NCBI RefSeq assembly: GCF_027625935.1
Contig: NZ_CP115301.1
Span: 124,001 to 188,000, forward strand
DNA: 64,000 nucleotides
Source: Streptomyces camelliae
GTDB lineage: Bacteria > Actinomycetota > Actinomycetes > Streptomycetales > Streptomycetaceae
Reading direction: 5' to 3'
Shown here: piece after piece, positions 1 through 8,984 of the stretch
Layout of the letters: each line of letters starts with the position of its first letter
Numbering within the stretch: the stretch's first letter is position 1
Position numbers and translations under genes: made by a program
The notes under the pieces: model-generated
The model's input: only the letters and a program-made list of their open reading frames with translations
Databases searched by the model: none
What the model was told of the DNA's origin: nothing

Positions 1-2
1 GC

Positions 3-284
3 TATGGGATCTTCTTCAAGCGGGCGTTCGAGATCGAACAGCGACCGCAGCGACGGGCTCGCCTGAAGTCGTACGCGCGCAGCGTCGAACGCGGCCGGGC
101 CGGCATGGAGCAGCACATCCGCTTCCTGGAAGAACTGGAGAAGCCCTACTACACCGTGTCCGGGACCCTGAAGGAGGATCTGCTCAAGGCCGACTTCGAC
201 AGCCGGCACGGCGAACTCCGCAGCTGGCTGCAGCGGTCGTCCAAGCGCTCGGACATCGAGTTCGTCAAGGGATACGCTCGATGA
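3..284 (+). CDS. C-terminal end of an unidentified protein (partial)
   Basis: An open frame enters from the left edge and gives about 93 residues before a TGA at 282-284, which overlaps the ATG of the next gene (ATGA). The product is basic and probably helical, with the segment MEQHIRFLEELEKPYYTVSG near the middle and SDIEFVKGYAR at the end. I do not recognise the family. The overlap suggests translational coupling to the acyl-AMP ligase, so it probably belongs to the same pathway. Only the tail is visible, so no function is proposed. Confidence 0.6.
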   Translation, partial: YGIFFKRAFEIEQRPQRRARLKSYARSVERGRAGMEQHIRFLEELEKPYYTVSGTLKEDLLKADFDSRHGELRSWLQRSSKRSDIEFVKGYAR

Positions 285-2005
285 CGGTCCGTCACCCGGC
301 CGGAACCGTCGTCGACGCGCTGCTCGACAGCGCCGAGCGCACCCCGGACCGGCTGGCCTTCCATGTCATCGAGAGATCCGAGGACGAGTTCCCGCTCAGC
401 TACGCGGACGTGTACCACCTGGTCGCGCAGACCGTGTCCGGCCTGACGGCACAGGGGATCGGCGCGGCGGACCGGGTGATCGTCGTCCTGCCCACCTCGC
501 GGGACTTCCTCGCGGTCTACCTCGGCTGCCTGTACGCGGGGGTCGTGCCGCTCGCCGCGGCGGAGCCCACCGGCGCCGGCATGTCCCACTACACCGCACA
601 CCTGCGCCGGCTCGTGGAACACGCACAGGCCAAGCGGGTCGTCACCGCTGCCGAACTGGCGGACAGCCTCGCGGCCTCGCTGCCGGTGCCGGTGACGACA
701 CCGAGCGCCCTACGCCACACACCCCTCCCGTTGGACTCACCGCGGGCGAAACCGGCGTCGCTCGCCCATCTCCAGGCCACCTCCGGCTCGACCGGCACAC
801 CGAAGCTGGCCATGATCCGGCACGGCAACATCGTCGCCAACGTCCGGGCGATCGCCGAAGCGATCCTGGGCAGGGCCGACGACACGCTGGTGAGCTGGCT
901 TCCCCTCTTCCACGACATGGGGCTCATCGGGATTTCGTACGCCCTGCACGCCCGCATCCCGATGGTGCTCTCGGACCCCGTCAACTTCCTGCGCAACCCG
1001 ATGTCCTGGCTGCGCTGGATCAGCCGTCACCGTGGCACCCTGTCGCCCGCGCCCAGCTCCGCGTTCCACATCTGCGCACGCGTCGCGCGGCGACGTCCGC
1101 CGAAAGACCTCGACCTGTCGACCTGGCGCGTCGCCCTGTGCGGCGCGGAACCCGTGCACGAGAGCACCATGCGCGAGTTCCAGACGGCGTTCGGCCCCTT
1201 CGGGCTGCACGAGACGACGCTCAGGCCCGTGTACGGGCTCGCGGAGGCCACGCTCGCCGTCACCATCTCCGATGTCACACGACCGTACACCGTCGACCAT
1301 GTCGACACCGAGGCCGTCGTGGCGAGGGGATATGCCGAACCCCGCCAGGCCGCCGACGCGCGCACGACCGGCATGATGTGCGTGGGCCCGGTACTGCCCG
1401 GCCATGCGCTGCGCGTGGTCGGCCCGGACCGCACGCCACTGCCCGATCGCACGATCGGCGAGATAGAGGTGTCCGGCCCCAGCGTGATCGACGGATATCT
1501 CCCCGAGCCCGGCGACACCACGACCGCTACGGCCGAGGACCAGCTCAAACGAGCCGATGGCCACCTGCGCACGGGCGACCTCGGCTATCAGATCGACGGT
1601 GAACTCCACGTCACCGGCCGCAGCAAGGACATCGTGATCATCTCCGGCCGCAACTACATACCCGACCAGCTGGAACGGTTCGTGGAAACGGTGACGGGGA
1701 GTCCGCGCACTTCGGCGGTCGTCGCGGTCGGCGTCCGGGACGAGACCCTGCACACAGAGCAGCTCCATCTCCTGCTCGACGAACGGCTCGCCGAGGGCCG
1801 GGACCGGCAGGACGTCACCGGCCAGGTCAGCCGCGCACTGAGCGAGGCGTTCGGGATCGGCGGCGTCACCTTCCACTGGGTGCCCCGGGCACAGCTCCCC
1901 CGGACCACCAGCGGCAAGATCCAGCGCCATCTGTGCCGGAAGATGATCGAGGACACCGGCGGTCGCACACAGCGGGCCGCGGAACCACTGAGCCGACGAG
2001 CATGA
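281..2005 (+). CDS. Fatty-acyl-AMP-ligase-like adenylating enzyme
   Basis: This is a 574-residue ANL-superfamily enzyme that should activate a carboxylic acid as its acyl-AMP. Visible signatures are the phosphate loop ATSGSTGTPK near residue 165, SWLPLFHDMG near 206 (typical of the FAAL branch), YGLAEAT near 318, GDLGYQIDGELHVTGRSKD near 440 and the C-terminal lysine motif LPRTTSGKIQR near 540. FAAL enzymes usually pass the acyl group to a carrier protein instead of CoA, and a free-standing acyl carrier protein follows immediately. The start overlaps the stop of the preceding gene. The substrate is unknown. It could also be a medium-chain acyl-CoA ligase, but the neighbour favours loading of a carrier protein. 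Confidence 0.9.
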   Translation: MTVRHPAGTVVDALLDSAERTPDRLAFHVIERSEDEFPLSYADVYHLVAQTVSGLTAQGIGAADRVIVVLPTSRDFLAVYLGCLYAGVVPLAAAEPTGAGMSHYTAHLRRLVEHAQAKRVVTAAELADSLAASLPVPVTTPSALRHTPLPLDSPRAKPASLAHLQATSGSTGTPKLAMIRHGNIVANVRAIAEAILGRADDTLVSWLPLFHDMGLIGISYALHARIPMVLSDPVNFLRNPMSWLRWISRHRGTLSPAPSSAFHICARVARRRPPKDLDLSTWRVALCGAEPVHESTMREFQTAFGPFGLHETTLRPVYGLAEATLAVTISDVTRPYTVDHVDTEAVVARGYAEPRQAADARTTGMMCVGPVLPGHALRVVGPDRTPLPDRTIGEIEVSGPSVIDGYLPEPGDTTTATAEDQLKRADGHLRTGDLGYQIDGELHVTGRSKDIVIISGRNYIPDQLERFVETVTGSPRTSAVVAVGVRDETLHTEQLHLLLDERLAEGRDRQDVTGQVSRALSEAFGIGGVTFHWVPRAQLPRTTSGKIQRHLCRKMIEDTGGRTQRAAEPLSRRA

Positions 2006-2025
2006 CCTCGGGAGGGGAACACCCG

Positions 2026-2301
2026 ATGCAGGACGAGAAGCAGGACCAGGAACTCTTCGACAAGATCGTCGGGCACATCGGTGAGTTCATGGAGCGCGAC
2101 GTCTCCCATCTGACTCCGCAGTCGCACATCGGCAACTCCATCGAAGGGATGAGTTCGCTCAAGATGATCGAGCTGCTGCTCTACCTGGAGGACTGCTTCG
2201 CGGTGGACTTCGACGAATCCGTCATGGAGAAGCTGGAGACGATGCAGGACCTTGAGAACTACATACGAGGCACCCAGAAGGTGTCCGGGCAGCAGGCCTG
2301 A
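2026..2301 (+). CDS. Stand-alone acyl carrier protein
   Basis: This is an acidic 91-residue protein with the helical pattern of a phosphopantetheine carrier. The expected attachment serine is in GMSSLKMIELLLYLED, where the usual DSL triad reads SSL, so the serine is kept but the preceding aspartate is lost. I chose the ATG at 2026 because GGAGG lies 10 bases upstream. An ATG at 2002 overlapping the previous stop is the alternative. It lies between an adenylating enzyme and a ketosynthase and is the likely carrier for both. The function follows from the fold and context. Loading has not been shown. Confidence 0.85.
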   Translation: MQDEKQDQELFDKIVGHIGEFMERDVSHLTPQSHIGNSIEGMSSLKMIELLLYLEDCFAVDFDESVMEKLETMQDLENYIRGTQKVSGQQA

Positions 2302-2313
2302 CACGGTTTCCCG

Positions 2314-3651
2314 GTGCAGCGCCGGAGCGTGGTGGTCACCGGTGTGGGAGTGGTCTGCCCGCTCGGCTCGACGGTCGGCGAGCTGTGGCAGGGCCTCCTC
2401 GCCGGCCGCTCAGGGATCGCCCCGCTGACCCGTTTCGACCCGGCCCGGTTCCACAGCCGTCTCGCCGGTCAGGTCGACGACGCCGCGGTGACGCTCCCGA
2501 CGGGTCCGTTCCAGTTCGAGTTCAAGCGGATGAGCGCATTCGTCCGCTACGCGCTCTTCGCCGCGGACCGGGCGGTCGAGGACAGCGGCCTGGCCGCGCG
2601 AACGCCGAGCGACGGGAGCACTCAGCAGCCCCGCCGGGATCTCCCGCCGGGAGGGGCCGTCTTTCTGGGCGTGGCCATGGGCGGGCTGCCCAGCATCGAG
2701 GCCGGTGTTCTCAAGCAGGAGCAACAGGGGGTGCGCAAGACCAGTCCGTTTCTGATTCCCTCTCTCATCCCCAGCATGGCGGCGAGCGCGATCGCCCTGC
2801 ACCACGGGATCGCCGACGAGCAAGTGACGATCGCCGGCGCCTGCGCGAGCGGCTGTCAGGCAGTGGGGCAGGCGATGCGCGCGATCCGGTCCGGAGCCCG
2901 CACCTGGGCACTGGCCGGCGGCGCCGAGTCGGTGACCACTCCGATCACCTACTCCGGCTTCCAGGCCATGAAGGCCCTGAGCCGGTACGACGATCCGGCG
3001 AGCACACCCCGCCCGTTCGACCGCCGCCGGGACGGCATGGTCGTCGGCGAGGCAGCTGCCGTGTTCCTGCTGGAGGACAGCGAACACGCCGAAGCACGCG
3101 GCGCGCAGGTGTACGGCGAACTGACCGGCTACGCCACGAACAGCGGTTGCGACGACATCACCGGCATCTCCACTCGCCATGTGACGCGGTGCATGAGCAG
3201 CGCACTGGCCGATGCAGCCGTGGCACCGGACACCATCGACTGCGTGTTCGCGCAGGCGTCCGGCATGGTGCAGGCCGACGCGGCGGAACTCGCCGCCGTG
3301 CGTGACCTGGCATCAGGGACCGGCAGACAGCCCGTCGTCACCTCCATCAAGGGACACACGGGGTACACCTTCGCCGCGAACGGCCCGATGAACCTCGCCG
3401 CCGCCCTGATGGCGCTTCGCCACCAGACCGTCTCACCCACCCTGAAATACGAACAGACCGACCCCGAGTTCGCCGACATCGACATCGCCCGCGAACCGCG
3501 GAAGGCCGAGCTGCGCCGTTGTCTGATCAACGCCTTCGGTTTCGGCGGGATCAATGCGAGTCTCATCGTGTCGCGCGCACAGCCGCGCACGGCCGTGACA
3601 CCCAGCTCAGAAGGAGACAGCCTTGGGTTCCGCGTCGACGCACTTCGATAG
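2314..3651 (+). CDS. Ketosynthase of the FabF/KAS II type with altered active site
   Basis: This is a 445-residue beta-ketoacyl synthase with a GTG start. The N-terminus VVVTGVGVVCPLGSTVGELW and the nucleophile region AGACASGCQA (Cys near residue 178) are typical of FabF. The two histidines that normally support decarboxylative condensation are missing. The NAHGTGTPLND motif reads FAQASGMVQAD (His to Gln near 314), and the KSMTGH motif reads KGHTGY (His to Tyr near 350). The acyl-accepting cysteine and the lysine of SIK remain. It may condense by another route, act as an acyltransferase, or be inactive. The carrier protein is upstream, and the thioesterase start lies inside its 3' end. Confidence 0.88.
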   Translation: MQRRSVVVTGVGVVCPLGSTVGELWQGLLAGRSGIAPLTRFDPARFHSRLAGQVDDAAVTLPTGPFQFEFKRMSAFVRYALFAADRAVEDSGLAARTPSDGSTQQPRRDLPPGGAVFLGVAMGGLPSIEAGVLKQEQQGVRKTSPFLIPSLIPSMAASAIALHHGIADEQVTIAGACASGCQAVGQAMRAIRSGARTWALAGGAESVTTPITYSGFQAMKALSRYDDPASTPRPFDRRRDGMVVGEAAAVFLLEDSEHAEARGAQVYGELTGYATNSGCDDITGISTRHVTRCMSSALADAAVAPDTIDCVFAQASGMVQADAAELAAVRDLASGTGRQPVVTSIKGHTGYTFAANGPMNLAAALMALRHQTVSPTLKYEQTDPEFADIDIAREPRKAELRRCLINAFGFGGINASLIVSRAQPRTAVTPSSEGDSLGFRVDALR

Positions 3652-4066
3652 GCTCACCCGCTGCTGCATGAAGTGCAGGATCTCCCAGTTCCTGAACAAG
3701 ACCATCGAGATCGAGAAGGAGGGAGTCGCCCGGGTCGCCATCCCCTTCAACGGCGACCTGACGCAGAACGCCGACTTCCTGCACGCGGCCATGCTGTTCG
3801 AGGTCGCAGACACCGCCGGGTTCATGGCGGCCAACTCGATGGAGGAGACCTACAGCGTCCTCACGGTCGACTATCACATCAACCTGATCCGGCCGGTGCG
3901 GAAGGAAGGCATCCACGCCATCGGCGAGGTGGTGACCGCGGGGAAGACCATCTATGTAGCGCGCAGCGACGTCTACAGCGACAGCGGCAAGCTCGTCGCG
4001 GCGGGCCAGGGCACCTACACCGTGTCCAAGATCCTGCTCGCCGACCTCGACGGCTACAACGACTGA
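3623..4066 (+). CDS. Hotdog-fold thioesterase, PaaI/YiiD-like
   Basis: This 147-residue single-domain protein resembles PaaI-type acyl thioesterases. The hotdog helix region is FLHAAMLFEVADTAGFMAAN and the central strand is YSVLTVDYHINLIRPV. The start is a TTG with AAGGAG 7 bases upstream, and the gene overlaps the 3' end of the ketosynthase by 29 bases, so the two are probably translated together. A plausible role is release or proofreading of the acyl group from the carrier protein. A short untranslated stretch (4067-4189) separates it from the phosphatase. Confidence 0.82.
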   Translation: MGSASTHFDRLTRCCMKCRISQFLNKTIEIEKEGVARVAIPFNGDLTQNADFLHAAMLFEVADTAGFMAANSMEETYSVLTVDYHINLIRPVRKEGIHAIGEVVTAGKTIYVARSDVYSDSGKLVAAGQGTYTVSKILLADLDGYND

Positions 4067-4189
4067 GCGGCCTGGATATCGTCAAGGTCCACCCGGCGGT
4101 GGAAGCACGGTCGGTCATCGAGTACCGCCGCAACGACGGCTGACCGCCCCCATCTCCCACTGCACTGCTGACCGGCTGATACGGAGACC

Positions 4190-4864
4190 GTGGTGAGTGA
4201 CGGACGCGAAGGCTTCCTGAACGTCATGCGCTCGGTGTACGAGCGCTACCTCGTCGGTGTGCCAGGTGTCACCGAGGTGTGGCTCATCCGGCACGCCGAC
4301 TCCTACACGGGACTGGAGGACTACCGGGGCGACCCGCGCGATCCGTCACTGTCCCACAAAGGCAGGGTTCAGGCCGGGCTCCTGGCCGCCCGGCTGGCCG
4401 ATGTCCCACTTGAGGGTGTGTGGGCGAGCGGTGCGCGCCGTGCCCAGGAGACCGCGAAGGCCGTCGCCGCCGGGCACGGTCTGAGCGTCGTCACCGACCC
4501 CCGGCTGCGGGAAGTGCGCACCAACTGGGACGACGGGCGGCCCAGCGAGCTGAAACCACATGGGGTGTACCCCTTTCCCGAGCCGGAGAAGGAAGTCGCC
4601 GAGCGGATGCGGGAGGCGGTCGCGGCAGCCGTCGCCGCCACCCCCGCGGCAGACGGCGCAACGCCGTCCCGGGTGGCGGTGGTCGGCCATGACTCGGCCC
4701 TGGTGATCCTTCTCGGCAGCCTGCTGAACCTCGGCTGGGGCCAGCTGGACATGCTCCTTCCGCTGACGAGCGTCTCCGTGGTCGCGGTCAAGGGCGAGCG
4801 CATGGTCGTCCGGTCGATCGGCGATGCCACCCACCTGGTCTCGGCTCCGCCCGACATGCCCTGA
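4190..4864 (+). CDS. Histidine phosphatase (phosphoglycerate-mutase-like)
   Basis: This is a 224-residue member of the histidine phosphatase superfamily. The phospho-acceptor motif is LIRHADSY near residue 35, a variant of RHG. A second conserved histidine is in VVGHDSA near residue 165. GVWASGARRAQETAKAV matches the family helix after the first strand. The GTG start at 4190 follows GGAGA, and a second in-frame GTG at 4193 is possible. In this operon it may dephosphorylate a pathway intermediate left by the ATP-grasp ligases or another phosphorylated product. No specific substrate can be read from the sequence. Confidence 0.85.
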   Translation: MVSDGREGFLNVMRSVYERYLVGVPGVTEVWLIRHADSYTGLEDYRGDPRDPSLSHKGRVQAGLLAARLADVPLEGVWASGARRAQETAKAVAAGHGLSVVTDPRLREVRTNWDDGRPSELKPHGVYPFPEPEKEVAERMREAVAAAVAATPAADGATPSRVAVVGHDSALVILLGSLLNLGWGQLDMLLPLTSVSVVAVKGERMVVRSIGDATHLVSAPPDMP

Positions 4865-4969
4865 GGGTGCGCGCGGAGGTGACGGCTGACCATCGTCTAC
4901 CCCTGCTGCCGGCGCGTGACTATCCTCGTCCCACGCCGGCCGTCGGAGCGCGGAAGGGAGCGGGGAACC

Positions 4970-6142
4970 TTGGCAACCACCTGTCCGGTGATCTCGCGGA
5001 TCTCGGGAGTGAGGTCACTGGATCCGGCGGTGTGGCGACGACTGACCGCCGACGGCCCACACTTCTACGCGAGCCTGCCGTGGCTCGCCGCGCAGGAGGA
5101 CTTCAGCGGACAGCCACAGCGACTGCTCGTCGCCGAGCAGGACGGAGCGGTGACGGCCGTACTGCCGTACGCCGTTCCGGACCGGGAGTTCAACCCGTTC
5201 TACGAGCCGCGCGCCCTGTGGGGGGAGCGGGCTCCGGCCGCCGACGGCCTGATACACCTGGGCGTCGGCCGCGGCTACGACAACCCCGTCCTGCTGGAGG
5301 CCTCCCCGGAAGGCGAGCGGGGCGAACTCGTGGCCGCCCTCGCGAACGAGGTCGGCAGGCTGGTGGCCGAGACCGGCCGGCCGGCTGTGGCGCAGTACGT
5401 CCGGGCCACCGCGACCGACACCGTCGCCGCGCTGCTGGGCGGCACGGCGGTCACCGTGGTGCCCGTCGGGCTGAACGCGGTGATCCGCCTGCCCGGCACA
5501 GGTTTCGACGACTACCTGCGGGCTCTCCCCGGCTCCCGGGCGTCCCGGCGACGCAAGATCGGCTATGAGCGCCGCCGGTTCGAGGCGGCCGGATATCACG
5601 TCGGCTGCGAGAAGCTCCGCGACTGCCGGGACGAACTCGCCCCGCTGCTGGTGCAGTTACAGCACAAACACGGTCAGAGTGCCACCACGGAGTCCACCGC
5701 TCGCCTGCTTGGGTCCCAGGCCGAACACCTCGACGGCATCGTGTTCACCTGCCGACGCGACGGTGATCTGCTCGGCTTCTCCCTGGTCTACCCCTGGCAC
5801 GATGCACTCCACGTACGCATGGCCGGCTTCGACTACCCGCGCCTGGCCGGAGCGTTCGAGTACTTCAACCTCACCACCTACCTGCCCATCGACCACGCCT
5901 ACCGGCACGGCCTGCGTGAGGTCCACCTCGGTATGGAGAGTTACCGGGCCAAGCTCCTGCGCGGTGCCGTACTCGCCCCGACCATCACGCTGTTGGGGCC
6001 GGGGGCAGTCGACGACCCGGACGGGCTGCGGGCCGCGGCATGGCGAAGGGCCGCCGCATGGGAGAACGAAATCCACGACACGGCAGGGGCGTTCACCATC
6101 ACCGGCGTGTTCAAGGAGGCCGGAGCATGTCCGAACGGCTGA
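4970..6142 (+). CDS. GNAT/FemAB-like acyl- or aminoacyl-transferase
   Basis: This is a roughly 390-residue protein of the double-GNAT type (peptidogalycan biosynthesis/FemAB-like, COG3146 style). Supporting segments are FYASLPWLAAQEDF near the start, RRRKIGYERRRFEAAGYHV mid-protein, and the C-terminal half GFDYPRLAGAFEYFNLTTYL followed by VHLGMESYRAKLLRG. Relatives transfer acyl or aminoacyl groups to amines. I chose the TTG at 4970 because it follows GGGAG at good spacing; a GTG at 4916 has no clear ribosome site. The gene overlaps the next ATP-grasp gene by 16 bases. Together they suggest successive amide-bond formation without a nonribosomal peptide synthetase. Confidence 0.75.
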   Translation: MATTCPVISRISGVRSLDPAVWRRLTADGPHFYASLPWLAAQEDFSGQPQRLLVAEQDGAVTAVLPYAVPDREFNPFYEPRALWGERAPAADGLIHLGVGRGYDNPVLLEASPEGERGELVAALANEVGRLVAETGRPAVAQYVRATATDTVAALLGGTAVTVVPVGLNAVIRLPGTGFDDYLRALPGSRASRRRKIGYERRRFEAAGYHVGCEKLRDCRDELAPLLVQLQHKHGQSATTESTARLLGSQAEHLDGIVFTCRRDGDLLGFSLVYPWHDALHVRMAGFDYPRLAGAFEYFNLTTYLPIDHAYRHGLREVHLGMESYRAKLLRGAVLAPTITLLGPGAVDDPDGLRAAAWRRAAAWENEIHDTAGAFTITGVFKEAGACPNG

Positions 6143-7362
6143 AGTTGCTGGTGCTCGGCGCCGGCAACCAGCGTGAGCGGGCCTTTTACCGCTGGGCCGC
6201 CGACGGGCTGGCGGTGACCCTGGTGGACGGCTTCTCCTACGCGCGCTACGACCATCTCGCCGAACAGTCGCTGCCCGAGGAGGTCCGGGACAGCGCCCGA
6301 CCCGATCTGGACGCGCTGTGCGCCCTCGCCTCCCGGTACCACGGCGTCACCACGCTCTCCGACGAGTGCCAGATCACCGCGGCCCTGGTCGCCGAGCGGC
6401 TCGGGCTGCCCACCGCCGGGGTGGACGCGGCACGGCTGGCGCGTGACAAACGGCGCCAACGCGAGGTGGCCGCCGAGCACGGCCTGCCGACCGTGGCCCA
6501 CCACGCCGCCGGCGACCCGCACGAGATCGCCGAGTTCGTCACCGCACGAACGGGCCCGTGCGTGGTCAAGCCGGTGGACGCGGGAGGATCCGCCTCGGTG
6601 GCCCGCGTGACCGGCGCCGACGAGGCGCTCGCGGCCTGCGAGGCGATCCGCGCCCGCGGCCACGAGACGTTTCTGGCCGAAGAGTTCCTCACCGGCTCGG
6701 AGATCAGTTACGAGGCCGTGGTGCGCGACGGGCGCATCGCGCACTCCAGCGTCACGGAGAAGGACGTGATCGGGGACGACTGCTTCCTGGAGCGCCGTCA
6801 CCTGGTCGCCGCACCGGAGCGGGAAACCCCCGGTTCGGCCGGCGAACAGGCCCTGCGCGAGAACGTCCCCGCCCTGGCGGACGCCCTGGTCAAGGCCTTC
6901 GGGGTGATCGACGCGGTCATCCATCTGGAGGTCAAGCTCACCGACCGTGGTCCGGTGCCGGTCGAGATGGCGGTGCGTCCGGCCGGGGACTGCATTCCCG
7001 AACTCGTCGAACGCACCCATGGCCGGGACCTCTACCGGGAACTCGCGGCTCTGGCCACAGGACGTCAGACGCCGGCAGGAGAACCGACGGGGGAGAATGC
7101 GGCGGTCGCCGGGGTGCGGTTCTCGCTGGGCACGGGCCGGGTCACCGGATACGCACGCCCCGTCGACGTCCTCCAGGGCCTGGAGACGGTACGCATCGCC
7201 GTGCAGAGCGGGCAAGTGGGCCGCATATACGCCGAGCCGGCGGGCAACTGGGACCGCGTCGGCTATGTGCTCGGCTGGGGTCCATCCCGCCCCGTACTGG
7301 AACGGGAACTGGCCCTCGCCGCCGGCCGCCAGCTCTCCCTCACAGGCCTCAAGGAGCGGTGA
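6127..7362 (+). CDS. ATP-grasp carboxylate-amine ligase 1
   Basis: This is a 411-residue ATP-grasp protein related to carbamoyl-phosphate-synthase-like ligases. The N-terminal nucleotide-fold segment LKLLVLGAGNQRERAFYRWA precedes the grasp domain, which has CVVKPVDAGGSASVARV (ATP-binding lysine and glycine loop, near residue 140), FLAEEFLTGSEISYEAV, and VIHLEVKLTDRGPVPVEMAV supplying metal ligands. Such enzymes activate a carboxylate as acyl-phosphate and join it to an amine. The ATG at 6127 lies inside the previous gene with AAGGAGG upstream. A second, divergent ATP-grasp gene follows, so the pathway probably makes two amide or ester bonds. Confidence 0.88.
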   Translation: MSERLKLLVLGAGNQRERAFYRWAADGLAVTLVDGFSYARYDHLAEQSLPEEVRDSARPDLDALCALASRYHGVTTLSDECQITAALVAERLGLPTAGVDAARLARDKRRQREVAAEHGLPTVAHHAAGDPHEIAEFVTARTGPCVVKPVDAGGSASVARVTGADEALAACEAIRARGHETFLAEEFLTGSEISYEAVVRDGRIAHSSVTEKDVIGDDCFLERRHLVAAPERETPGSAGEQALRENVPALADALVKAFGVIDAVIHLEVKLTDRGPVPVEMAVRPAGDCIPELVERTHGRDLYRELAALATGRQTPAGEPTGENAAVAGVRFSLGTGRVTGYARPVDVLQGLETVRIAVQSGQVGRIYAEPAGNWDRVGYVLGWGPSRPVLERELALAAGRQLSLTGLKER

Positions 7363-7552
7363 CAGCAGTGCCCCAGGACGCCGGTCCACGGCGGGACCGG
7401 CGGGACCCGATCGCGGCGCGGGGCGCGAAACGGAGCCGAGGCGGCCTCGGGGCGGCCCCGGGCAAGCCGTCCGGATCCGGTCGTCACGCGACGCACACGC
7501 GTGGCACGGTGGCATGGTCGGACCCAGCATCAACCTGTCCGAGGAGACTGCG

Positions 7553-8803
7553 GTGACCGAGGTAGTGCTGCTGCGCAGCGGCAACCCCCGGCGGCTGACC
7601 GAGCCCGCGTGGCGCGGCACCGTCGAACTGTGCGCCAAGGCCGGCGTGCAGATCCTCAGCACGCCCCCCGACCCGCCGGGCGGCCCCGAAGACGCCCTCG
7701 GGCCCAGCCTGTTCACGCCGGTACCCGAGAACGCCACCGCCTCGGAGCTCGCCGCCCTGCTGGCCGAGCACGGCCCCGAACACATCGTGCACTGCGCCGA
7801 TCCGGACGCTCTGGTACGGCGCGACGCCGAGGCCGCGCGCCGCTACGGGCACGCCCGCGGCCGCGCCGACGACGCGGAACGCACCGCCGCCGCCTTTGCC
7901 ACCCTGCTGCACAAGGGCCGCACGCGGGACCTGTGCGAGCGCCTGGCCATCGATGTCGCCGACGGGGTGTGGGGCCCGGCGTCCGACGCACTGCTGCGGC
8001 GCCGGGCGAGCGAACTGCTCGGCCGGTACGGCCGGGTGCTGGTCAAGGACCCGGAAGGCTGGGCGAGCCGCGGCCAGAGCCAGACCGCCACACCGCACGA
8101 GCTGGACGCGGCACTGGACGCCTACGGTGAACACCCCGTCGTGGTGGAGGCGTTCGTCGCCGGTGAAGAGATCAGCGTCGAGGTGCTGACGCACCACGGG
8201 CAGCACCTGGTTCTCGGCTGGGCGGTGAAGGGCGGCACCGAGGAAGGCGGGCACCCTCTGCACCGGCTGCGCCTGGCACCGGCCGGGCCTGTACCGGCCG
8301 CGCTGGCCGACCGAGCGGTGCGACTGTGCGCCGCGGCCGGCCATGAAGGCATCGCCGAAGTGGAATTCGTCGTCGGCGCCGACGGCCGGGCCTGTGTCCT
8401 GGAATGCAACCCGCGCGTGAGCGCCATCTCCCGAGTTTTCGCCGTCGGCAACGGTTTCTCCTCCACCGAACTGGCCGTCAGGGCCGCACTCGGCGGACTG
8501 GCGTCCCTGCCCGAAGTGGCACGTGCGGAGGCCGTGGACCGGGCCCTGCCGGCCGACCTGCCGCCGGAGGCGCTCGCCTCGCTCGTCACCGCCCCCGGGG
8601 TCGCGTGGGTTCATCCGGTCACCGATGGCTTCCAGCCCCGAGTCCTGCTGGGCGGGGTGGCCGGCGGCGGCCGGACGGACGAAGCCGTACGGCAGGTGGC
8701 GGCGCTCACCGGAATCGACCTGACGGAGTCGTTGGAACAGCGCCGCGCGACCGCCAGAGCGCTTCTTTCAGATCACCGGATCGCCGACCTGGCGCGCCGC
8801 TGA
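7553..8803 (+). CDS. ATP-grasp carboxylate-amine ligase 2
   Basis: This is a 416-residue ATP-grasp ligase clearly different from the one upstream. Key segments are RVLVKDPEGWASRGQSQTA (ATP-contacting lysine), VVVEAFVAGEEISVEVLTHH, and the metal site ACVLECNPRVSAISRVF. The GTG at 7553 was chosen because GAGGAG lies 6 bases upstream; an ATG at 7514 in the same frame lacks a ribosome site. The 190-base gap before it shows no gene. It is the last gene of the run, and after it the sequence degenerates into transposase scars. Substrates are unknown. Confidence 0.85.
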   Translation: MTEVVLLRSGNPRRLTEPAWRGTVELCAKAGVQILSTPPDPPGGPEDALGPSLFTPVPENATASELAALLAEHGPEHIVHCADPDALVRRDAEAARRYGHARGRADDAERTAAAFATLLHKGRTRDLCERLAIDVADGVWGPASDALLRRRASELLGRYGRVLVKDPEGWASRGQSQTATPHELDAALDAYGEHPVVVEAFVAGEEISVEVLTHHGQHLVLGWAVKGGTEEGGHPLHRLRLAPAGPVPAALADRAVRLCAAAGHEGIAEVEFVVGADGRACVLECNPRVSAISRVFAVGNGFSSTELAVRAALGGLASLPEVARAEAVDRALPADLPPEALASLVTAPGVAWVHPVTDGFQPRVLLGGVAGGGRTDEAVRQVAALTGIDLTESLEQRRATARALLSDHRIADLARR

Positions 8804-8984
8804 GCGATGCCCGAGGGGACCGGAGGACCGGATCCAGCCGTTGTCATCGGACCGGACACCGAAGGGGGTGGCCGGTGACCACGTGGACCGGGCGTCGGTG
8901 ACGCGGACCGGCCGGTTGCGGTGAACTCCGCCGTCGTCGGCGCCCCGGCACGCTGTCCGGGCCGGCATGAGGGGCTCCGGAACA

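Noticed and set aside
737..1930. Long minus-strand frame opposite the acyl-AMP ligase
   Set aside because: It is a mirror of GC-rich third-position bias; its translation has no domain and the plus-strand frame has all ligase motifs.
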